DNA from: Rubricoccus sp038746605
GTDB lineage: Bacteria > Bacteroidota > Rhodothermia > Rhodothermales > Rubricoccaceae
DNA: 64,000 bases
Assembly: GCA_038746605.1 (NCBI GenBank)
Contig: JBCDKM010000002.1
Span: forward strand, 1 to 64,000
Direction: 5' to 3'
Shown piece after piece: positions 34,663 to 43,249 of the stretch; the stretch's first letter is position 1; every line of letters begins with the position of its first letter. The notes below the pieces were generated by a model. The model saw only the letters and a list, made by a program, of their open reading frames with translations. It ran no database searches and had not been told where the DNA came from. The translations under genes and the position numbers were made by a program.

Positions 34663-35430
34663 TTGCCCTCCCCCTCACTCGTTCCTCTCCCGTCCCGCGT
34701 GCCGGTCGGCGGTACGAGCTACGATGTGGAGACGGTCCTTCGCGTCCTCACGCCGTACCTCACCGAGCGCCGCCGCACACGCATCGAGGCGGTGGTGGCC
34801 GCGCGGACGTTCTCCGTCTGGCCCGTGCTCGAACGCGTTCACGACCCCGGCAACGTCAACGCCGTGCTCCGCAGCGCCGAAGGCCTCGGCCACGGCGGCG
34901 CGGCCCTCGTGGACCTGGAGGGCGACGCCGCCGAGTTGGTAGACCAGTACCGCGAGGGCGCCGACGACGCCGCGCTCGCGAGCGAGCGGCCCATCCGGCG
35001 GCGCCAGAGCCAGGGTGCACACAAGTGGATGCACGTCGAAGCCTTCGTGTCCACCGAGCGCTTCGTAGCCGAGGCCCGGTCACGCGGCTACCGCATCGCG
35101 GTGACAGCCCTCCGGGAAGACGCCCGCCCCATCTCTGATCTCGACTTCTCCATCCCGACCGCCCTCGTGTTCGGCGCAGAGCGCGATGGCGCCTCGGACG
35201 AGATGCTCGCGCTAGCGGATGAGGCCGTCCTCCTCCCCATCGATGGGTTCGTGCAGAGCTACAACGTCTCCGTCGCGGCGGCGCTCGCGCTCTACCACGC
35301 TCGTGCGGACCGGATCGCGCGCCTCGGCCACCACGGCGATCTCTTCGAGGCGGAGCGCCAGCTTCTCACGGCGCATTACACGGCGCGCGGCGTGCCCCAG
35401 GCGGAGGCGCTCCTCCGCAACGCGACCTGA
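34663..35430 (+). CDS. trmH: SpoU-family rRNA/tRNA 2'-O-methyltransferase (TrmH-like)
   Basis: A 255-residue (TTG start) or 243-residue (GTG at 34699) cytoplasmic enzyme of the SPOUT class, which transfers methyl from SAM to a ribose 2'-OH. The three SpoU motifs are present: DPGNVNAVLRSAEGLG, ALVFGAERDGASDE and SYNVSVAAALALY. HKWMHVEAF between them is typical of tRNA Gm18 methylase TrmH, and the C-terminal extension (RQLLTAHYTARGVPQAEALL) fits it too. No ATG start is available; the shorter start gives the more usual N-terminus. Confidence 0.85.
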   Translation: MPSPSLVPLPSRVPVGGTSYDVETVLRVLTPYLTERRRTRIEAVVAARTFSVWPVLERVHDPGNVNAVLRSAEGLGHGGAALVDLEGDAAELVDQYREGADDAALASERPIRRRQSQGAHKWMHVEAFVSTERFVAEARSRGYRIAVTALREDARPISDLDFSIPTALVFGAERDGASDEMLALADEAVLLPIDGFVQSYNVSVAAALALYHARADRIARLGHHGDLFEAERQLLTAHYTARGVPQAEALLRNAT

Positions 35431-35435
35431 CCCTG

Positions 35436-35456
35436 CCCGCCTCGGCATCGAGGTGG
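35436..35456. repeat. Degenerate GC palindrome, 2-nt spacer
   Basis: CCCGCCTCGG-CA-TCGAGGTGG, two arm changes. It begins 6 nt after the trmH stop. Confidence 0.65.
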
Positions 35457-35482
35457 ACCCAACCGCCTCACTGACAGGACAC

Positions 35483-35489
35483 AAAAAAA
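35483..35489 (-). terminator. U-tract terminator of SRP RNA
   Basis: Seven T on the minus strand directly follow the closing stem of the SRP RNA. It is the only classical U-tract terminator recognised in the window. Confidence 0.7.
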
Positions 35490-35594
35490 GTGAGGGCACG
35501 CGATCCGCATCGCGCCGCGTCGACTCCCTACCGTTGCTGCCGTCAGGCCCTGGCGGGGTTCAGGAGGAGCTGGCCGTGCGGGACGTACCCTCAC
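35490..35594 (-). ncRNA. ffs: Signal recognition particle RNA (small bacterial type)
   Basis: The minus strand holds the SRP domain IV signature: TGAACCCCGCCAGG, then GCC-UGAC-GGC and AGCAACGG. The tetraloop is UGAC (URRC type) instead of the common GGAA, and the asymmetric-loop bases CAGG and AGCA are kept. The ends GTGAGGGTACG (35594-35584) and CGTGCCCTCAC (35500-35490) pair over 11 positions with one G-U. The length is about 105 nt, with no Alu domain, like E. coli 4.5S RNA. It binds Ffh for co-translational targeting. TATACTGC at 35636-35629 may be its promoter, implying a 5' trimmed leader. Confidence 0.9.
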
Positions 35595-35703
35595 TTCGCC
35601 GACGAGCCCCATGGGGCGGACGGCAGGTGCAGTATACGGCGCCGCGCAGCGGTGGCAATGCGAAGCGAAGGGGAATGTGGGACCGGAGACAGACCCCAGC
35701 CAC

Positions 35704-35724
35704 GCCCGCCTCGGCACTGAGGTG
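35704..35724. repeat. Degenerate GC palindrome, 2-nt spacer
   Basis: CCCGCCTCGG-CA-CTGAGGTGG. It lies upstream of thrA, 110 nt behind the SRP RNA gene's 5' end. Confidence 0.6.
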
Positions 35725-35769
35725 GACCGACCGGAAGCGCTACCGGCCCTTTCGAGCCCTCGGCGCGCC

Positions 35770-35777
35770 TAGCTTCG
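35770..35777 (+). promoter_or_regulatory. Putative -7 element of thr operon
   Basis: TAGCTTCG lies 15 nt before the thrA ATG. The mRNA would have almost no leader, so a leader-peptide attenuator as in E. coli thrL is not possible here. Confidence 0.45.
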
Positions 35778-35784
35778 GCGCCCT

Positions 35785-38256
35785 ATGCCCTCCCCTTCCG
35801 CCCCTCTCGTCGCCAAGTTCGGCGGCACTTCCGTCGCCACGCCCGAGCGGATCCGCCGGGTGGTGCGCCTGATCCAGCGCGAGCCCGCCGACGCGCGCCG
35901 CGTGGTGGTCGTCTCCGCGCTGGGCGGCGTCACGGACGGCCTCCTCGCCGCGCTCGCCGCCGCCGAGGCCCGCGCGGGCACCCACCGCGAGACGCTCGCC
36001 GCCACCCGCGAGCGCCACGAGGCCGCCCTCGCCGCCCTCGTCCCCGAGGCGGACCGGCCCGCCGTGCAGGCCGCCCTCGATGCCCGCCTGGCCGACCTCG
36101 GGGACCTGCTGGACGGGGTCGCGCTGCTGCGCGAGGTCACGCCCCGCACGCGCGACGCGGTCGTCGCGACCGGCGAGCGGCTCTCGGCGCCCCTCGTCGC
36201 CGCCGCCTTCCGCGCGATGGGAACCGACGCCCTTGCGCTGGACGCCACCGATCTCGTCCGCACCGACGCCACGTTCGGCCAGGCCATCGTGGACACCGAG
36301 ACCACGGACGCGCTCGTCCGCGAGGCCATCGGCGCGCTGCCCGAGGGGCAGGTCGCTATCGTGACCGGCTTTATCGGCGCGACGGCGGAGGGCGTCGTGA
36401 CCACGCTCGGACGCTCCGGCTCGGACTACACCGCGACGATCCTCGCGGGCGCCCTCCGCGCCCAGCAGTGCGTCATTTGGACCGACGTTCCAGGCGTCTT
36501 CACCGCCGACCCGCGCGTGGTCCCGGAGGCCACGCCGCTCGCGCGGCTCTCCTACCGCGAGGCCGCTGAGATGGCCTACTTCGGCGCGAAGGTGCTCCAC
36601 CCGCGCACCATGCTCCCGGCCGAGCGCCACGGCATCCCGCTCGTCATCAAGAGCACGCTGGAACCCGAGGCACCCGGCACACTCATCTCGTCGGAGACCG
36701 ACGCGCTCGACCTGCGCGTCAAGGCCATCTCCACCGTGCGTGGCGTGGCCGTCGTGACGGTGGAAGGCGCGGGCCTCCAGTCCGTCGTGGGCGTGAGCGC
36801 GAGGCTCTTCGGGGCCCTCTCCGACGTTGGGATCAACGTGCGGATGGTGAGCCAGGCCTCCAGCGAGCAGAGCATCTGCGTCGTGGTGGACGCGGCCGAG
36901 GCCGAGACGGCTGTGATGGTGCTTCGCGCGGCATTCGCTAGTGAGCTTCGTCAGGGCGACGTGCGCGACATCGCCGCGATGACTGATTGCGCTGTGCTTT
37001 CGGCCGTCGGTGAGGGCATGCGCCACCAGCCGGGCCTCTCCGGCCGCCTCTTCGCGACGCTCGGACGTGCAGGCGTCAACGTGCTCGTCATCGCGCAAGG
37101 CGCGAGCGAGACCAACATCTCCGCCGTCGTCGCAGAGGCGGACGTACCCGCGGCACTCTCCGCTCTCCACGAGGCCTTCCCGCTGCGCCGGACGCGCGTC
37201 CACGTCGTCGTGATCGGCACCGGGACCGTCGCGAAGCGGCTCCTCGCGTTCCTCGCCGATCACGCGCCCATCCTGTTGCAGCACAACCGGATTCACCTCC
37301 GCCTCGTGGGCCTCGCGAACTCCCGCCGGATGCTCTGGCGCCCCGAGGGAATCGCGCCCGAGTCCGCCCTCGATCAACTCGACACGGAGGGCGAGAGCAC
37401 CGACCTCGGTACACTCACGGACCGCCTCGCCACCGCCGGACTGGAGCGGCGGCTGGTGGTAGACGCGACCGCCTCCGAGGCCGTCGCGCGAGAGTACGCC
37501 GGGTGGCTGGACGACGGTGTGGGCGTCGTGACACCGAACAAGCGCGCGAACACGCTGGATATGGCGTACTACCGCCGCCTCCAGGAGTCCGCCAAGCGCC
37601 GCGAGGTCTCCTATCGCTACGAGACGACCGTCATGGCCGGGCTCCCGGTCGTGTTCACCCTCCGCGACCTCCTCCGCTCCGGCGACCGGATCGAGCGTAT
37701 CGAGGGCGTGTTTTCTGGCACGCTCGCGTATCTCTTCAACCGCCTCGCAGCGGGCGCCGCCTTCTCCGAGGCCGTTCGCGACGCGAAGGCCCAGGGCCTC
37801 ACCGAGCCCGACCCTCGGGACGACCTCACGGGAGAGGACGTGGCTCGTAAGCTGCTCATCCTCGCGCGAGAGGCAGGGCACGAGGTCGAACGCGCCGATG
37901 TCTCGGTCGAGTCCCTCGTTCCCGACGCGCTAGCGGACGTCTCCGTGGAGCAGTTCATGGACGCGCTCGATGACCTCGACGCCGAGTGGTCCCGTCGCGT
38001 TGCCGAGGCGGAGGCAGCAGGTAGTCGCCTCGCCTTCGTCGGTGCCATCGATGGCGACGGACTTCGGGTCTCGGTGCAGGTCGTGGGCCAAGAGTCACCG
38101 TTCGCCGCGTCGCGCGGGACGGACAACGTCATCCTGATCCGCTCCGCGCGATACCACGAGACGCCGCTCGTCGTCCAGGGCCCCGGCGCGGGGCCGGACG
38201 TGACCGCAGCGGGCCTTCTCGCCGACCTCGTCAACGCTGCCGAGTTGATGCCATGA
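35785..38256 (+). CDS. thrA: Bifunctional aspartate kinase / homoserine dehydrogenase
   Basis: An 823-residue enzyme of Asp-family amino-acid synthesis, nearly the length of E. coli ThrA (820). The N-terminal kinase (1-290) has VAKFGGTSVATPE, the ATP/Asp motif GRSGSDYTATILAGAL and AEMAYFGAKVLHP. Two ACT domains (about 310-465; AVVTVEGAGLQSVVGVSARL, NVLVIAQGASETNISAVV) bind feedback effectors, probably threonine. The C-terminal dehydrogenase has the NAD(P) fold VVVIGTGTVAKRLLAFL, VTPNKRANT and the substrate loop with SGTLAYLFN. It is first in thrABC; the stop overlaps the thrB start. Confidence 0.96.
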   Translation: MPSPSAPLVAKFGGTSVATPERIRRVVRLIQREPADARRVVVVSALGGVTDGLLAALAAAEARAGTHRETLAATRERHEAALAALVPEADRPAVQAALDARLADLGDLLDGVALLREVTPRTRDAVVATGERLSAPLVAAAFRAMGTDALALDATDLVRTDATFGQAIVDTETTDALVREAIGALPEGQVAIVTGFIGATAEGVVTTLGRSGSDYTATILAGALRAQQCVIWTDVPGVFTADPRVVPEATPLARLSYREAAEMAYFGAKVLHPRTMLPAERHGIPLVIKSTLEPEAPGTLISSETDALDLRVKAISTVRGVAVVTVEGAGLQSVVGVSARLFGALSDVGINVRMVSQASSEQSICVVVDAAEAETAVMVLRAAFASELRQGDVRDIAAMTDCAVLSAVGEGMRHQPGLSGRLFATLGRAGVNVLVIAQGASETNISAVVAEADVPAALSALHEAFPLRRTRVHVVVIGTGTVAKRLLAFLADHAPILLQHNRIHLRLVGLANSRRMLWRPEGIAPESALDQLDTEGESTDLGTLTDRLATAGLERRLVVDATASEAVAREYAGWLDDGVGVVTPNKRANTLDMAYYRRLQESAKRREVSYRYETTVMAGLPVVFTLRDLLRSGDRIERIEGVFSGTLAYLFNRLAAGAAFSEAVRDAKAQGLTEPDPRDDLTGEDVARKLLILAREAGHEVERADVSVESLVPDALADVSVEQFMDALDDLDAEWSRRVAEAEAAGSRLAFVGAIDGDGLRVSVQVVGQESPFAASRGTDNVILIRSARYHETPLVVQGPGAGPDVTAAGLLADLVNAAELMP

Positions 38257-39242
38257 GGGGGGAAAGAGACACGGGAATAGGGAAGAGGGAGGAAGCGGGC
38301 ACATCCCCTTTCTCCCTTCCCCCCTCCCCCTTTACCGCATTTGGCCCCTGCTCGCTTTCGAATCTCGGCCCGGGATTCGACGCACTCGGCGTCTGCATCA
38401 CAGGCCCAGGCGACCGCGTGACGGCGGAGATCACAGAGGCACCGGGCGTGACTGTGGCCCCCACCTGTGGCCTCCCGACGGATCCTGACAAGAACACCGC
38501 CGCGCGAGCCGCCGCTGAGGTCCTCCGCCTCGGTAGCGCGACGGGCGGACTCCGGCTGCGGATCGAGAAAGGCATCCCGCTGGGATCCGGGATCGGAGGC
38601 TCCGCCGCGAGCGCCGTGGCCGGGGCGTGGGCCGCAAACGAGGCGCTGGGACGACCGTTCGCGAAGGCAGAGTTGGTAGAGGCCGTTTTGGAGGGCGAGT
38701 CCGCGACGGGAAGTCGCCACGGCGACAACGTCCTCCCCACCCTCTTCGGAGGCGCCGTGCTGGTGGATGCCGGGGACCCGACCCGCTACCGGCGTCTCCA
38801 GATCCCTGAGGGCCTCCGCCTCGCGGTGCTCGTGCCCGAAGTAGAAGTGCTCACCCACGAGGCCCGCGCTGTCCTTCCCGCTACCGTCCCCCACCGCGAC
38901 GCCGCCGCCCAGGCCGCCGCCCTCGCCTTCCTCGTGGACGCCCTTCGCGCGGGCGACTGGGAGACCGCAGGCCGCACTGTCATGACCGACCGCCTCGCCG
39001 AGCCCTTCCGGGCGCCGCTCATTCCCGTCTACCACGAGGTGCGCCGCGCGGCCACCGAGGCGGGCAGCCTGGGCTGTACCCTCTCCGGCTCCGGCCCTGC
39101 CCTCTTCGCCTTCCCGGACGCCTCCGGCCGAGCCGGTCCCGTTCTCGCCGCGATGGAGGTCGCCTGCGCCGAGGCGGGCATCGGGTCACTGGGCTGGATC
39201 GCCGAGATCGACACGGAGGGCGTCCATACCGTCCCGTCATGA
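38253..39242 (+). CDS. thrB: Homoserine kinase
   Basis: A 329-residue GHMP kinase that phosphorylates homoserine. Core motifs are SNLGPGFDALGVCI (N-terminal substrate segment), the ATP loop PLGSGIGGSAASAVAGAW (motif 2) and GCTLSGSGPALFAF (motif 3). The ATG overlaps the thrA stop by ATGA. The first 28 residues (RGERDTGIGKREEAG then PFSLPPSPF) have no counterpart in the family, whose members start directly at the 'xxAFAPxSxSNLGPGFD' segment. This extension is encoded by a purine/pyrimidine hairpin resembling the repeat between nuoE and nuoD, so it is probably an inserted repeat that has become coding. Confidence 0.93.
   Translation: MRGERDTGIGKREEAGTSPFSLPPSPFTAFGPCSLSNLGPGFDALGVCITGPGDRVTAEITEAPGVTVAPTCGLPTDPDKNTAARAAAEVLRLGSATGGLRLRIEKGIPLGSGIGGSAASAVAGAWAANEALGRPFAKAELVEAVLEGESATGSRHGDNVLPTLFGGAVLVDAGDPTRYRRLQIPEGLRLAVLVPEVEVLTHEARAVLPATVPHRDAAAQAAALAFLVDALRAGDWETAGRTVMTDRLAEPFRAPLIPVYHEVRRAATEAGSLGCTLSGSGPALFAFPDASGRAGPVLAAMEVACAEAGIGSLGWIAEIDTEGVHTVPS
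38257..38333. repeat. Purine-rich/pyrimidine-rich hairpin element inside thrB
   Basis: About 43 nt of nearly pure purines (GGGGGGAAAGAGA at the start, GGGAAGAGGGAGG in the middle) are followed by CCCCTTTCTCCCTTCC and further pyrimidines to 38333. The arms can fold imperfectly. A similar element lies at 63296-63358. It occupies exactly the odd N-terminal codons of thrB. Confidence 0.6.
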
Positions 39243-40504
39243 GCCCTCGCTACGTCAGCACGCGCGGAGGCGGTGCGCCCGTCTCCTTCCGCGAGGCCCT
39301 CCTCACCGGCCTCGCGCCCGACGGTGGCCTCTTCGTCCCGACCCACCTCCCGGACCTCCCCGAGGACTGGCGCGAGGCAGGCACCCTCCCCGCGCTGGGC
39401 ACGCGAGTCCTCGCGCCCTGGCTCGCCGAGGAGATCGGCTCCGCCCGCCTCGGGAGCCTCGTGAAGGATGCGCTGACGTTTCCAGTCCCACTCGTGCCGC
39501 TCTCCGGTGAGTGGGACGGCGTGCACGTCCTAGAACTCTTCCACGGGCCGACGCTCTCGTTTAAGGACGTCGGCGCGAGGACGATGGGACGGCTCTTCGC
39601 CTGGGCGCTCGACGGTGAGGAAGTCACGATCCTCGCCGCCACCTCGGGCGACACCGGTAGCGCTGTCGCCGATGGGTTCGCTGGCGTCCCGGGCGTTCGC
39701 GTGGTGCTGCTCTTCCCGGAGGGACAGGTCAGTGAGGTGCAGCGCCGACAACTCGTGGCGCAGCGTGAGAACGTCCGCACGCTCGCCGTGCGCGGCACCT
39801 TCGACGACTGCCAGCGTCTCGTCAAAGCCGTCTTCGCGGACCCGCAGGGCGCGAGGCTGTCCTCCGCCAACTCGATCAACATCGGGCGGCTACTACCTCA
39901 GATGCTCTACTACTCGTGGGGCCTTCGCGCGATGGAAACGCCGCCAGTCGTGATCGTGCCGAGCGGCAACCTGGGCAATCTGACCGCTGGGGTGCTCGCG
40001 GCCGAGGCTGGGCTGCCTGTCCGCCGGTTTATCGCCGCGCACAATGCGAACGCGGGCTTCGCCCGGTTCCTCGGCGGCGGCGCTCCGCCCACTGGCGACT
40101 CCGTCCGCACGCTCTCCAACGCGATGGACGTGGGCGTGCCGAGCAACCTCGAACGCCTCCGCCACCTCCACTCCGACGATTCCCTTCGCGAGCGCATCGC
40201 GGGCGAGTGGGTCACGGACGGCGACACCCTCCGCACCATGCGCGAGGTCTTCGAGGCGACGGGCTATGTGGCCGACCCTCACACGGCGGTCGGGCTCAGA
40301 GCGGCGCGGTGCGAGTCTGCCCGCCTCGGGGCTCCGGTGGTCGTCCTCGCGACGGCCCATCCCGCCAAGTTCCCCGAGGCGGTCCATGGCGCCATCGGGC
40401 AAGCGCCCGAGACGCCCGCCCGCCTAGCGGCGCTCATGGACGCGCCCGAGCGCTTCGAGACCATCGCGCCGGAGATCGGGGCGCTGCGCGAGGTGCTGGC
40501 GTGA
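39239..40504 (+). CDS. thrC: Threonine synthase
   Basis: A 421-residue PLP enzyme that converts O-phosphohomoserine to threonine. The Lys that binds PLP is in HGPTLSFKDVGARTMG. The glycine-rich PLP phosphate site is VIVPSGNLGNLTAG, and early motifs RGGGAPVSFREALLTGLAPDGGLF and ATSGDTGSAV are typical of the 'short' bacterial type. The start ATG overlaps the thrB stop (ATGA). A partial palindrome-like CCCCGAGGCGGG occurs about 45 nt after the stop, in the 82-nt space shared with the convergent secreted-orphan gene. Confidence 0.95.
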   Translation: MSPRYVSTRGGGAPVSFREALLTGLAPDGGLFVPTHLPDLPEDWREAGTLPALGTRVLAPWLAEEIGSARLGSLVKDALTFPVPLVPLSGEWDGVHVLELFHGPTLSFKDVGARTMGRLFAWALDGEEVTILAATSGDTGSAVADGFAGVPGVRVVLLFPEGQVSEVQRRQLVAQRENVRTLAVRGTFDDCQRLVKAVFADPQGARLSSANSINIGRLLPQMLYYSWGLRAMETPPVVIVPSGNLGNLTAGVLAAEAGLPVRRFIAAHNANAGFARFLGGGAPPTGDSVRTLSNAMDVGVPSNLERLRHLHSDDSLRERIAGEWVTDGDTLRTMREVFEATGYVADPHTAVGLRAARCESARLGAPVVVLATAHPAKFPEAVHGAIGQAPETPARLAALMDAPERFETIAPEIGALREVLA

Positions 40505-40586
40505 GGAGCGACATCCCTCCGACTCCGCTCCTCACGGCCCAGCCGAGACGAGCCCCGAGGCGGGCCCCCTCAGGCGGTGGCTCTCT

Positions 40587-43187
40587 CTACTGCCCTTGCA
40601 TCATCCGAACGACGCTCTCCAACTGACCGGTCAGCTCGTCGGAGAGCTCGCCAGCCTCCAGTAGGGGGAACAAGCAGAACACAGGGCCAAGGTTGGCCTG
40701 CGGCGCGGTGACGCCTCGGAACGGAACGCGCAGGACGGGCGCATCGAAGAACATGGGCTGGATCTGCTCCATTTGCTCGCGGGCCGTCCGGGTCTTGTTT
40801 TCCTGATCTCGCGCGATGAGTTCCTGGGGCATCGAGTTGGCGAGGTCCTCCAGTCCCTGCGTGTCGAGAAACGTCATGTCCGCCTCGATCACGCCCTCGA
40901 TCACCTCGGCGTCGTTTCTCAGGATCGTGATGGTTCCTGGCAAGAACGGTGGCTCGTAGAGCGACTCGTCCTCCGGGTCTGTGCTGTAGGCGTTGATGTC
41001 GTCCTCGCGACCGCTCAGTTCGAGCGGGAAGTAGAGCGTCACCCACGCCTCGAAGGAGCCCGTCGCGCCGAGCGGGATGCCCTCCGTGAGACCGTGCTCA
41101 GACGGCGGGATACTCCGCAGCATCCTATCGTCTCCCGGTTCCTGGAACCAGGCAGACACAGACGGCGAAATCCCCGAGTAGTCGATCTCTCCGTCCTGGA
41201 AGGGGCTGGACATCACCTCCACCCAGAGGAGCGTGCCGTCTTCCGCCCGGCCGCCGTGCGTCTGCCCCACCAGCCCGTCCGCCGACTGGTTCGACGCGCT
41301 CGCCTGAAGCGACAGCCGCTCACTCGTCAGCGCGATGTCGTACGCACACGACCCGACGAGGGGAAGCTCGACCTCTTCCTCCTCGCGCGTAGCGTACACG
41401 CCGACTGCCTCCCTCGGCTCCGGTCCCATTCCCGGGTCCCGGAGCCCCGTTCTTGCCAGGCTTGTGGCCTTGACGCGAACGGATTGGATGGGATTGCCTT
41501 CTGGGAAGAAAAGCATCGCGCCCTCATCCTCCGGTTGAATCACCACGCCGTACGATGGCCCGTCGAACGCCCACTCCAGGCGAGTGTCGTTCGCCTTCTG
41601 GACCGTCGCCTGGACCCACAACTCACTTCCCGGATCGACCGTTCGCGAGGCGGGCGAAAGCGTCACCGAGATTGCCTCGGTCTCCGCGATGTGCACGACG
41701 GCTGCTCGGCCGGTGTTGACGGAGGGTGGAAACAGCCCAGGCTTTGGTTCGATGCGGAGAGCCCCTCGCCCCACCTCAACGGGTCGATACAACCGACTGG
41801 ACTCGATCACTGCGAGACGCTCTGTCCCTCGAACCGCGACGGCTCGGGTCGTTGACCAGTTCGTCGAAACGAGGTCGATGCCTTCCCACGCAAAGGGACC
41901 CACTGTGAAGCCTCGCGCGGACCCAGCGTTCACCATCGCCTGTTTGGTGCTGTTCGTCACCTGCATCTCCAGGTAGCCATCGTACACGGCAGCTGTGACC
42001 TCTGGGCCTCCTCCACCGAATGGTGCCGATGCAGGACCACCGACACGAGCGAACCCGATCGATCCAGACAACGCCTCTGCAAACAGCCCCGAAACGGATG
42101 TGCCAATCGGCCACTCCTTGCTCTGCGCACCGACGAGGTATTCGCTCCAGGTTCCAGGCTCCGTGTAGTCCTCCAAAAAGACACTCGTCGAGAAGTCCGC
42201 GCGACCGTCCGTGAGCATGGAGGGCAGGAGGAGCGACTGGATCAGCGCATCCTCCACCACGGCAAATAGACCCGCACTCACCACGATGGTCCCCGCCTGG
42301 ACGACCGGATGGGGCACGAGCCCCGCGTGGTCATTCGCGGTCGACGCCCACTTCAAAAGCAAGCTATTGGCTGTTTGGCGGTTCTCCTCGGCGAGACGCA
42401 TGAAGTGGCTCAGGTTCGCGGCCGTCGTGATGTCCACGCGGTCGTAGAGCGTCCTCCAGACCAGCGGAGAGGGGTCTGGTCCCCCATTCGCCCCGCGCGG
42501 CACGAACTCCCCGACGGGCGTCGTCGTCACGGGATCGGGCGGGGCGCCGATGGCCTCCATCCGTGCGACGTACGCGTCGATCTCCGACTCCAGGTCGAAG
42601 AGTGCCGCCAGCGCATCGGAGATGGCAGGGTCCACGGTTTGCCCATTCACGGCTCCGGTGCCCGCCAAGACGGCTGGGAGCGCAGTCGGCGCATCATCGC
42701 GGAAGACTTCGCGAGTCGCCGCTGTGGACCAGAGTTGGACGGGCAGCGACTCGATAGGACCATTCAGCCGCTCCGCTGGCATCCCGTACGCGCGCGCCAT
42801 CGCGGCGTGGCCCCTCTCGACGGTCTGCGTGATGCGCCGCATCGTGCCCGGAGCCTCCGGAACGCCGAGGATGCGGAACGGCAACGGGTCGCCGAGTGGG
42901 TCGTCTCGGTCGAACAGCGACACCATCACGTCGCCTCCCGAGAGCACGTCAGGATGGATCGGCACCACCATCGCGATCTCTCCAGAGGGAAGACGCTCCA
43001 CCCGAGCGTCGAACACGGGCTCGTTCGGCACAGCGACATCGAGCCGGAGGCTGTCGAGCATCGCCGGAAGATCGTCGATGACCACGCGAGAGAGCGGCAT
43101 CCCGTCCGACTGGCGGAATGTAGGGGACTGCGCGGACGCCGCCGATGCCAGAACGGCGAGGACGACCGAGAAGATCAAAGGACGCAT
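40587..43187 (-). CDS. Large secreted protein of unknown function
   Basis: An 866-residue exported protein (MRPLIFSVVLAVLASAASA signal). No membrane helix follows. The middle part has an EVTAAVYDGYLEMQV / ITVTLSP-like beta-rich composition, and residues about 540-560 resemble an Ig-like fold (ISVTLSPASRTVDPGSELWVQATV). Charged segments EEEEVEL and REDDINAYSTDPEDES look like surface loops, and a helical stretch near residue 210-300 holds RLAEENRQTANSLLLKW. No known catalytic motif or sorting tail was found. It is a single gene with its own promoter; only 62 nt separate it from priA. Function unknown. Confidence 0.7.
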   Translation of the reverse strand: MRPLIFSVVLAVLASAASAQSPTFRQSDGMPLSRVVIDDLPAMLDSLRLDVAVPNEPVFDARVERLPSGEIAMVVPIHPDVLSGGDVMVSLFDRDDPLGDPLPFRILGVPEAPGTMRRITQTVERGHAAMARAYGMPAERLNGPIESLPVQLWSTAATREVFRDDAPTALPAVLAGTGAVNGQTVDPAISDALAALFDLESEIDAYVARMEAIGAPPDPVTTTPVGEFVPRGANGGPDPSPLVWRTLYDRVDITTAANLSHFMRLAEENRQTANSLLLKWASTANDHAGLVPHPVVQAGTIVVSAGLFAVVEDALIQSLLLPSMLTDGRADFSTSVFLEDYTEPGTWSEYLVGAQSKEWPIGTSVSGLFAEALSGSIGFARVGGPASAPFGGGGPEVTAAVYDGYLEMQVTNSTKQAMVNAGSARGFTVGPFAWEGIDLVSTNWSTTRAVAVRGTERLAVIESSRLYRPVEVGRGALRIEPKPGLFPPSVNTGRAAVVHIAETEAISVTLSPASRTVDPGSELWVQATVQKANDTRLEWAFDGPSYGVVIQPEDEGAMLFFPEGNPIQSVRVKATSLARTGLRDPGMGPEPREAVGVYATREEEEVELPLVGSCAYDIALTSERLSLQASASNQSADGLVGQTHGGRAEDGTLLWVEVMSSPFQDGEIDYSGISPSVSAWFQEPGDDRMLRSIPPSEHGLTEGIPLGATGSFEAWVTLYFPLELSGREDDINAYSTDPEDESLYEPPFLPGTITILRNDAEVIEGVIEADMTFLDTQGLEDLANSMPQELIARDQENKTRTAREQMEQIQPMFFDAPVLRVPFRGVTAPQANLGPVFCLFPLLEAGELSDELTGQLESVVRMMQGQ

Positions 43188-43219
43188 CGAGAGAGACGAA
43201 AGAGTAACGGGGCGACGCC

Positions 43220-43227
43220 CGAACCTA
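43220..43227 (-). promoter_or_regulatory. Putative -7 element of secreted orphan
   Basis: TAGGTTCG on the minus strand, 40 nt before the ATG at 43187. Confidence 0.42.
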
Positions 43228-43249
43228 CCGAGATCCTCCCGGCAAGGCG

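Noticed and set aside
35483..35784. thrL-type attenuator ahead of thrA
   Set aside because: No leader peptide with Thr/Ile codons or terminator hairpin precedes thrA; the likely promoter leaves almost no leader.
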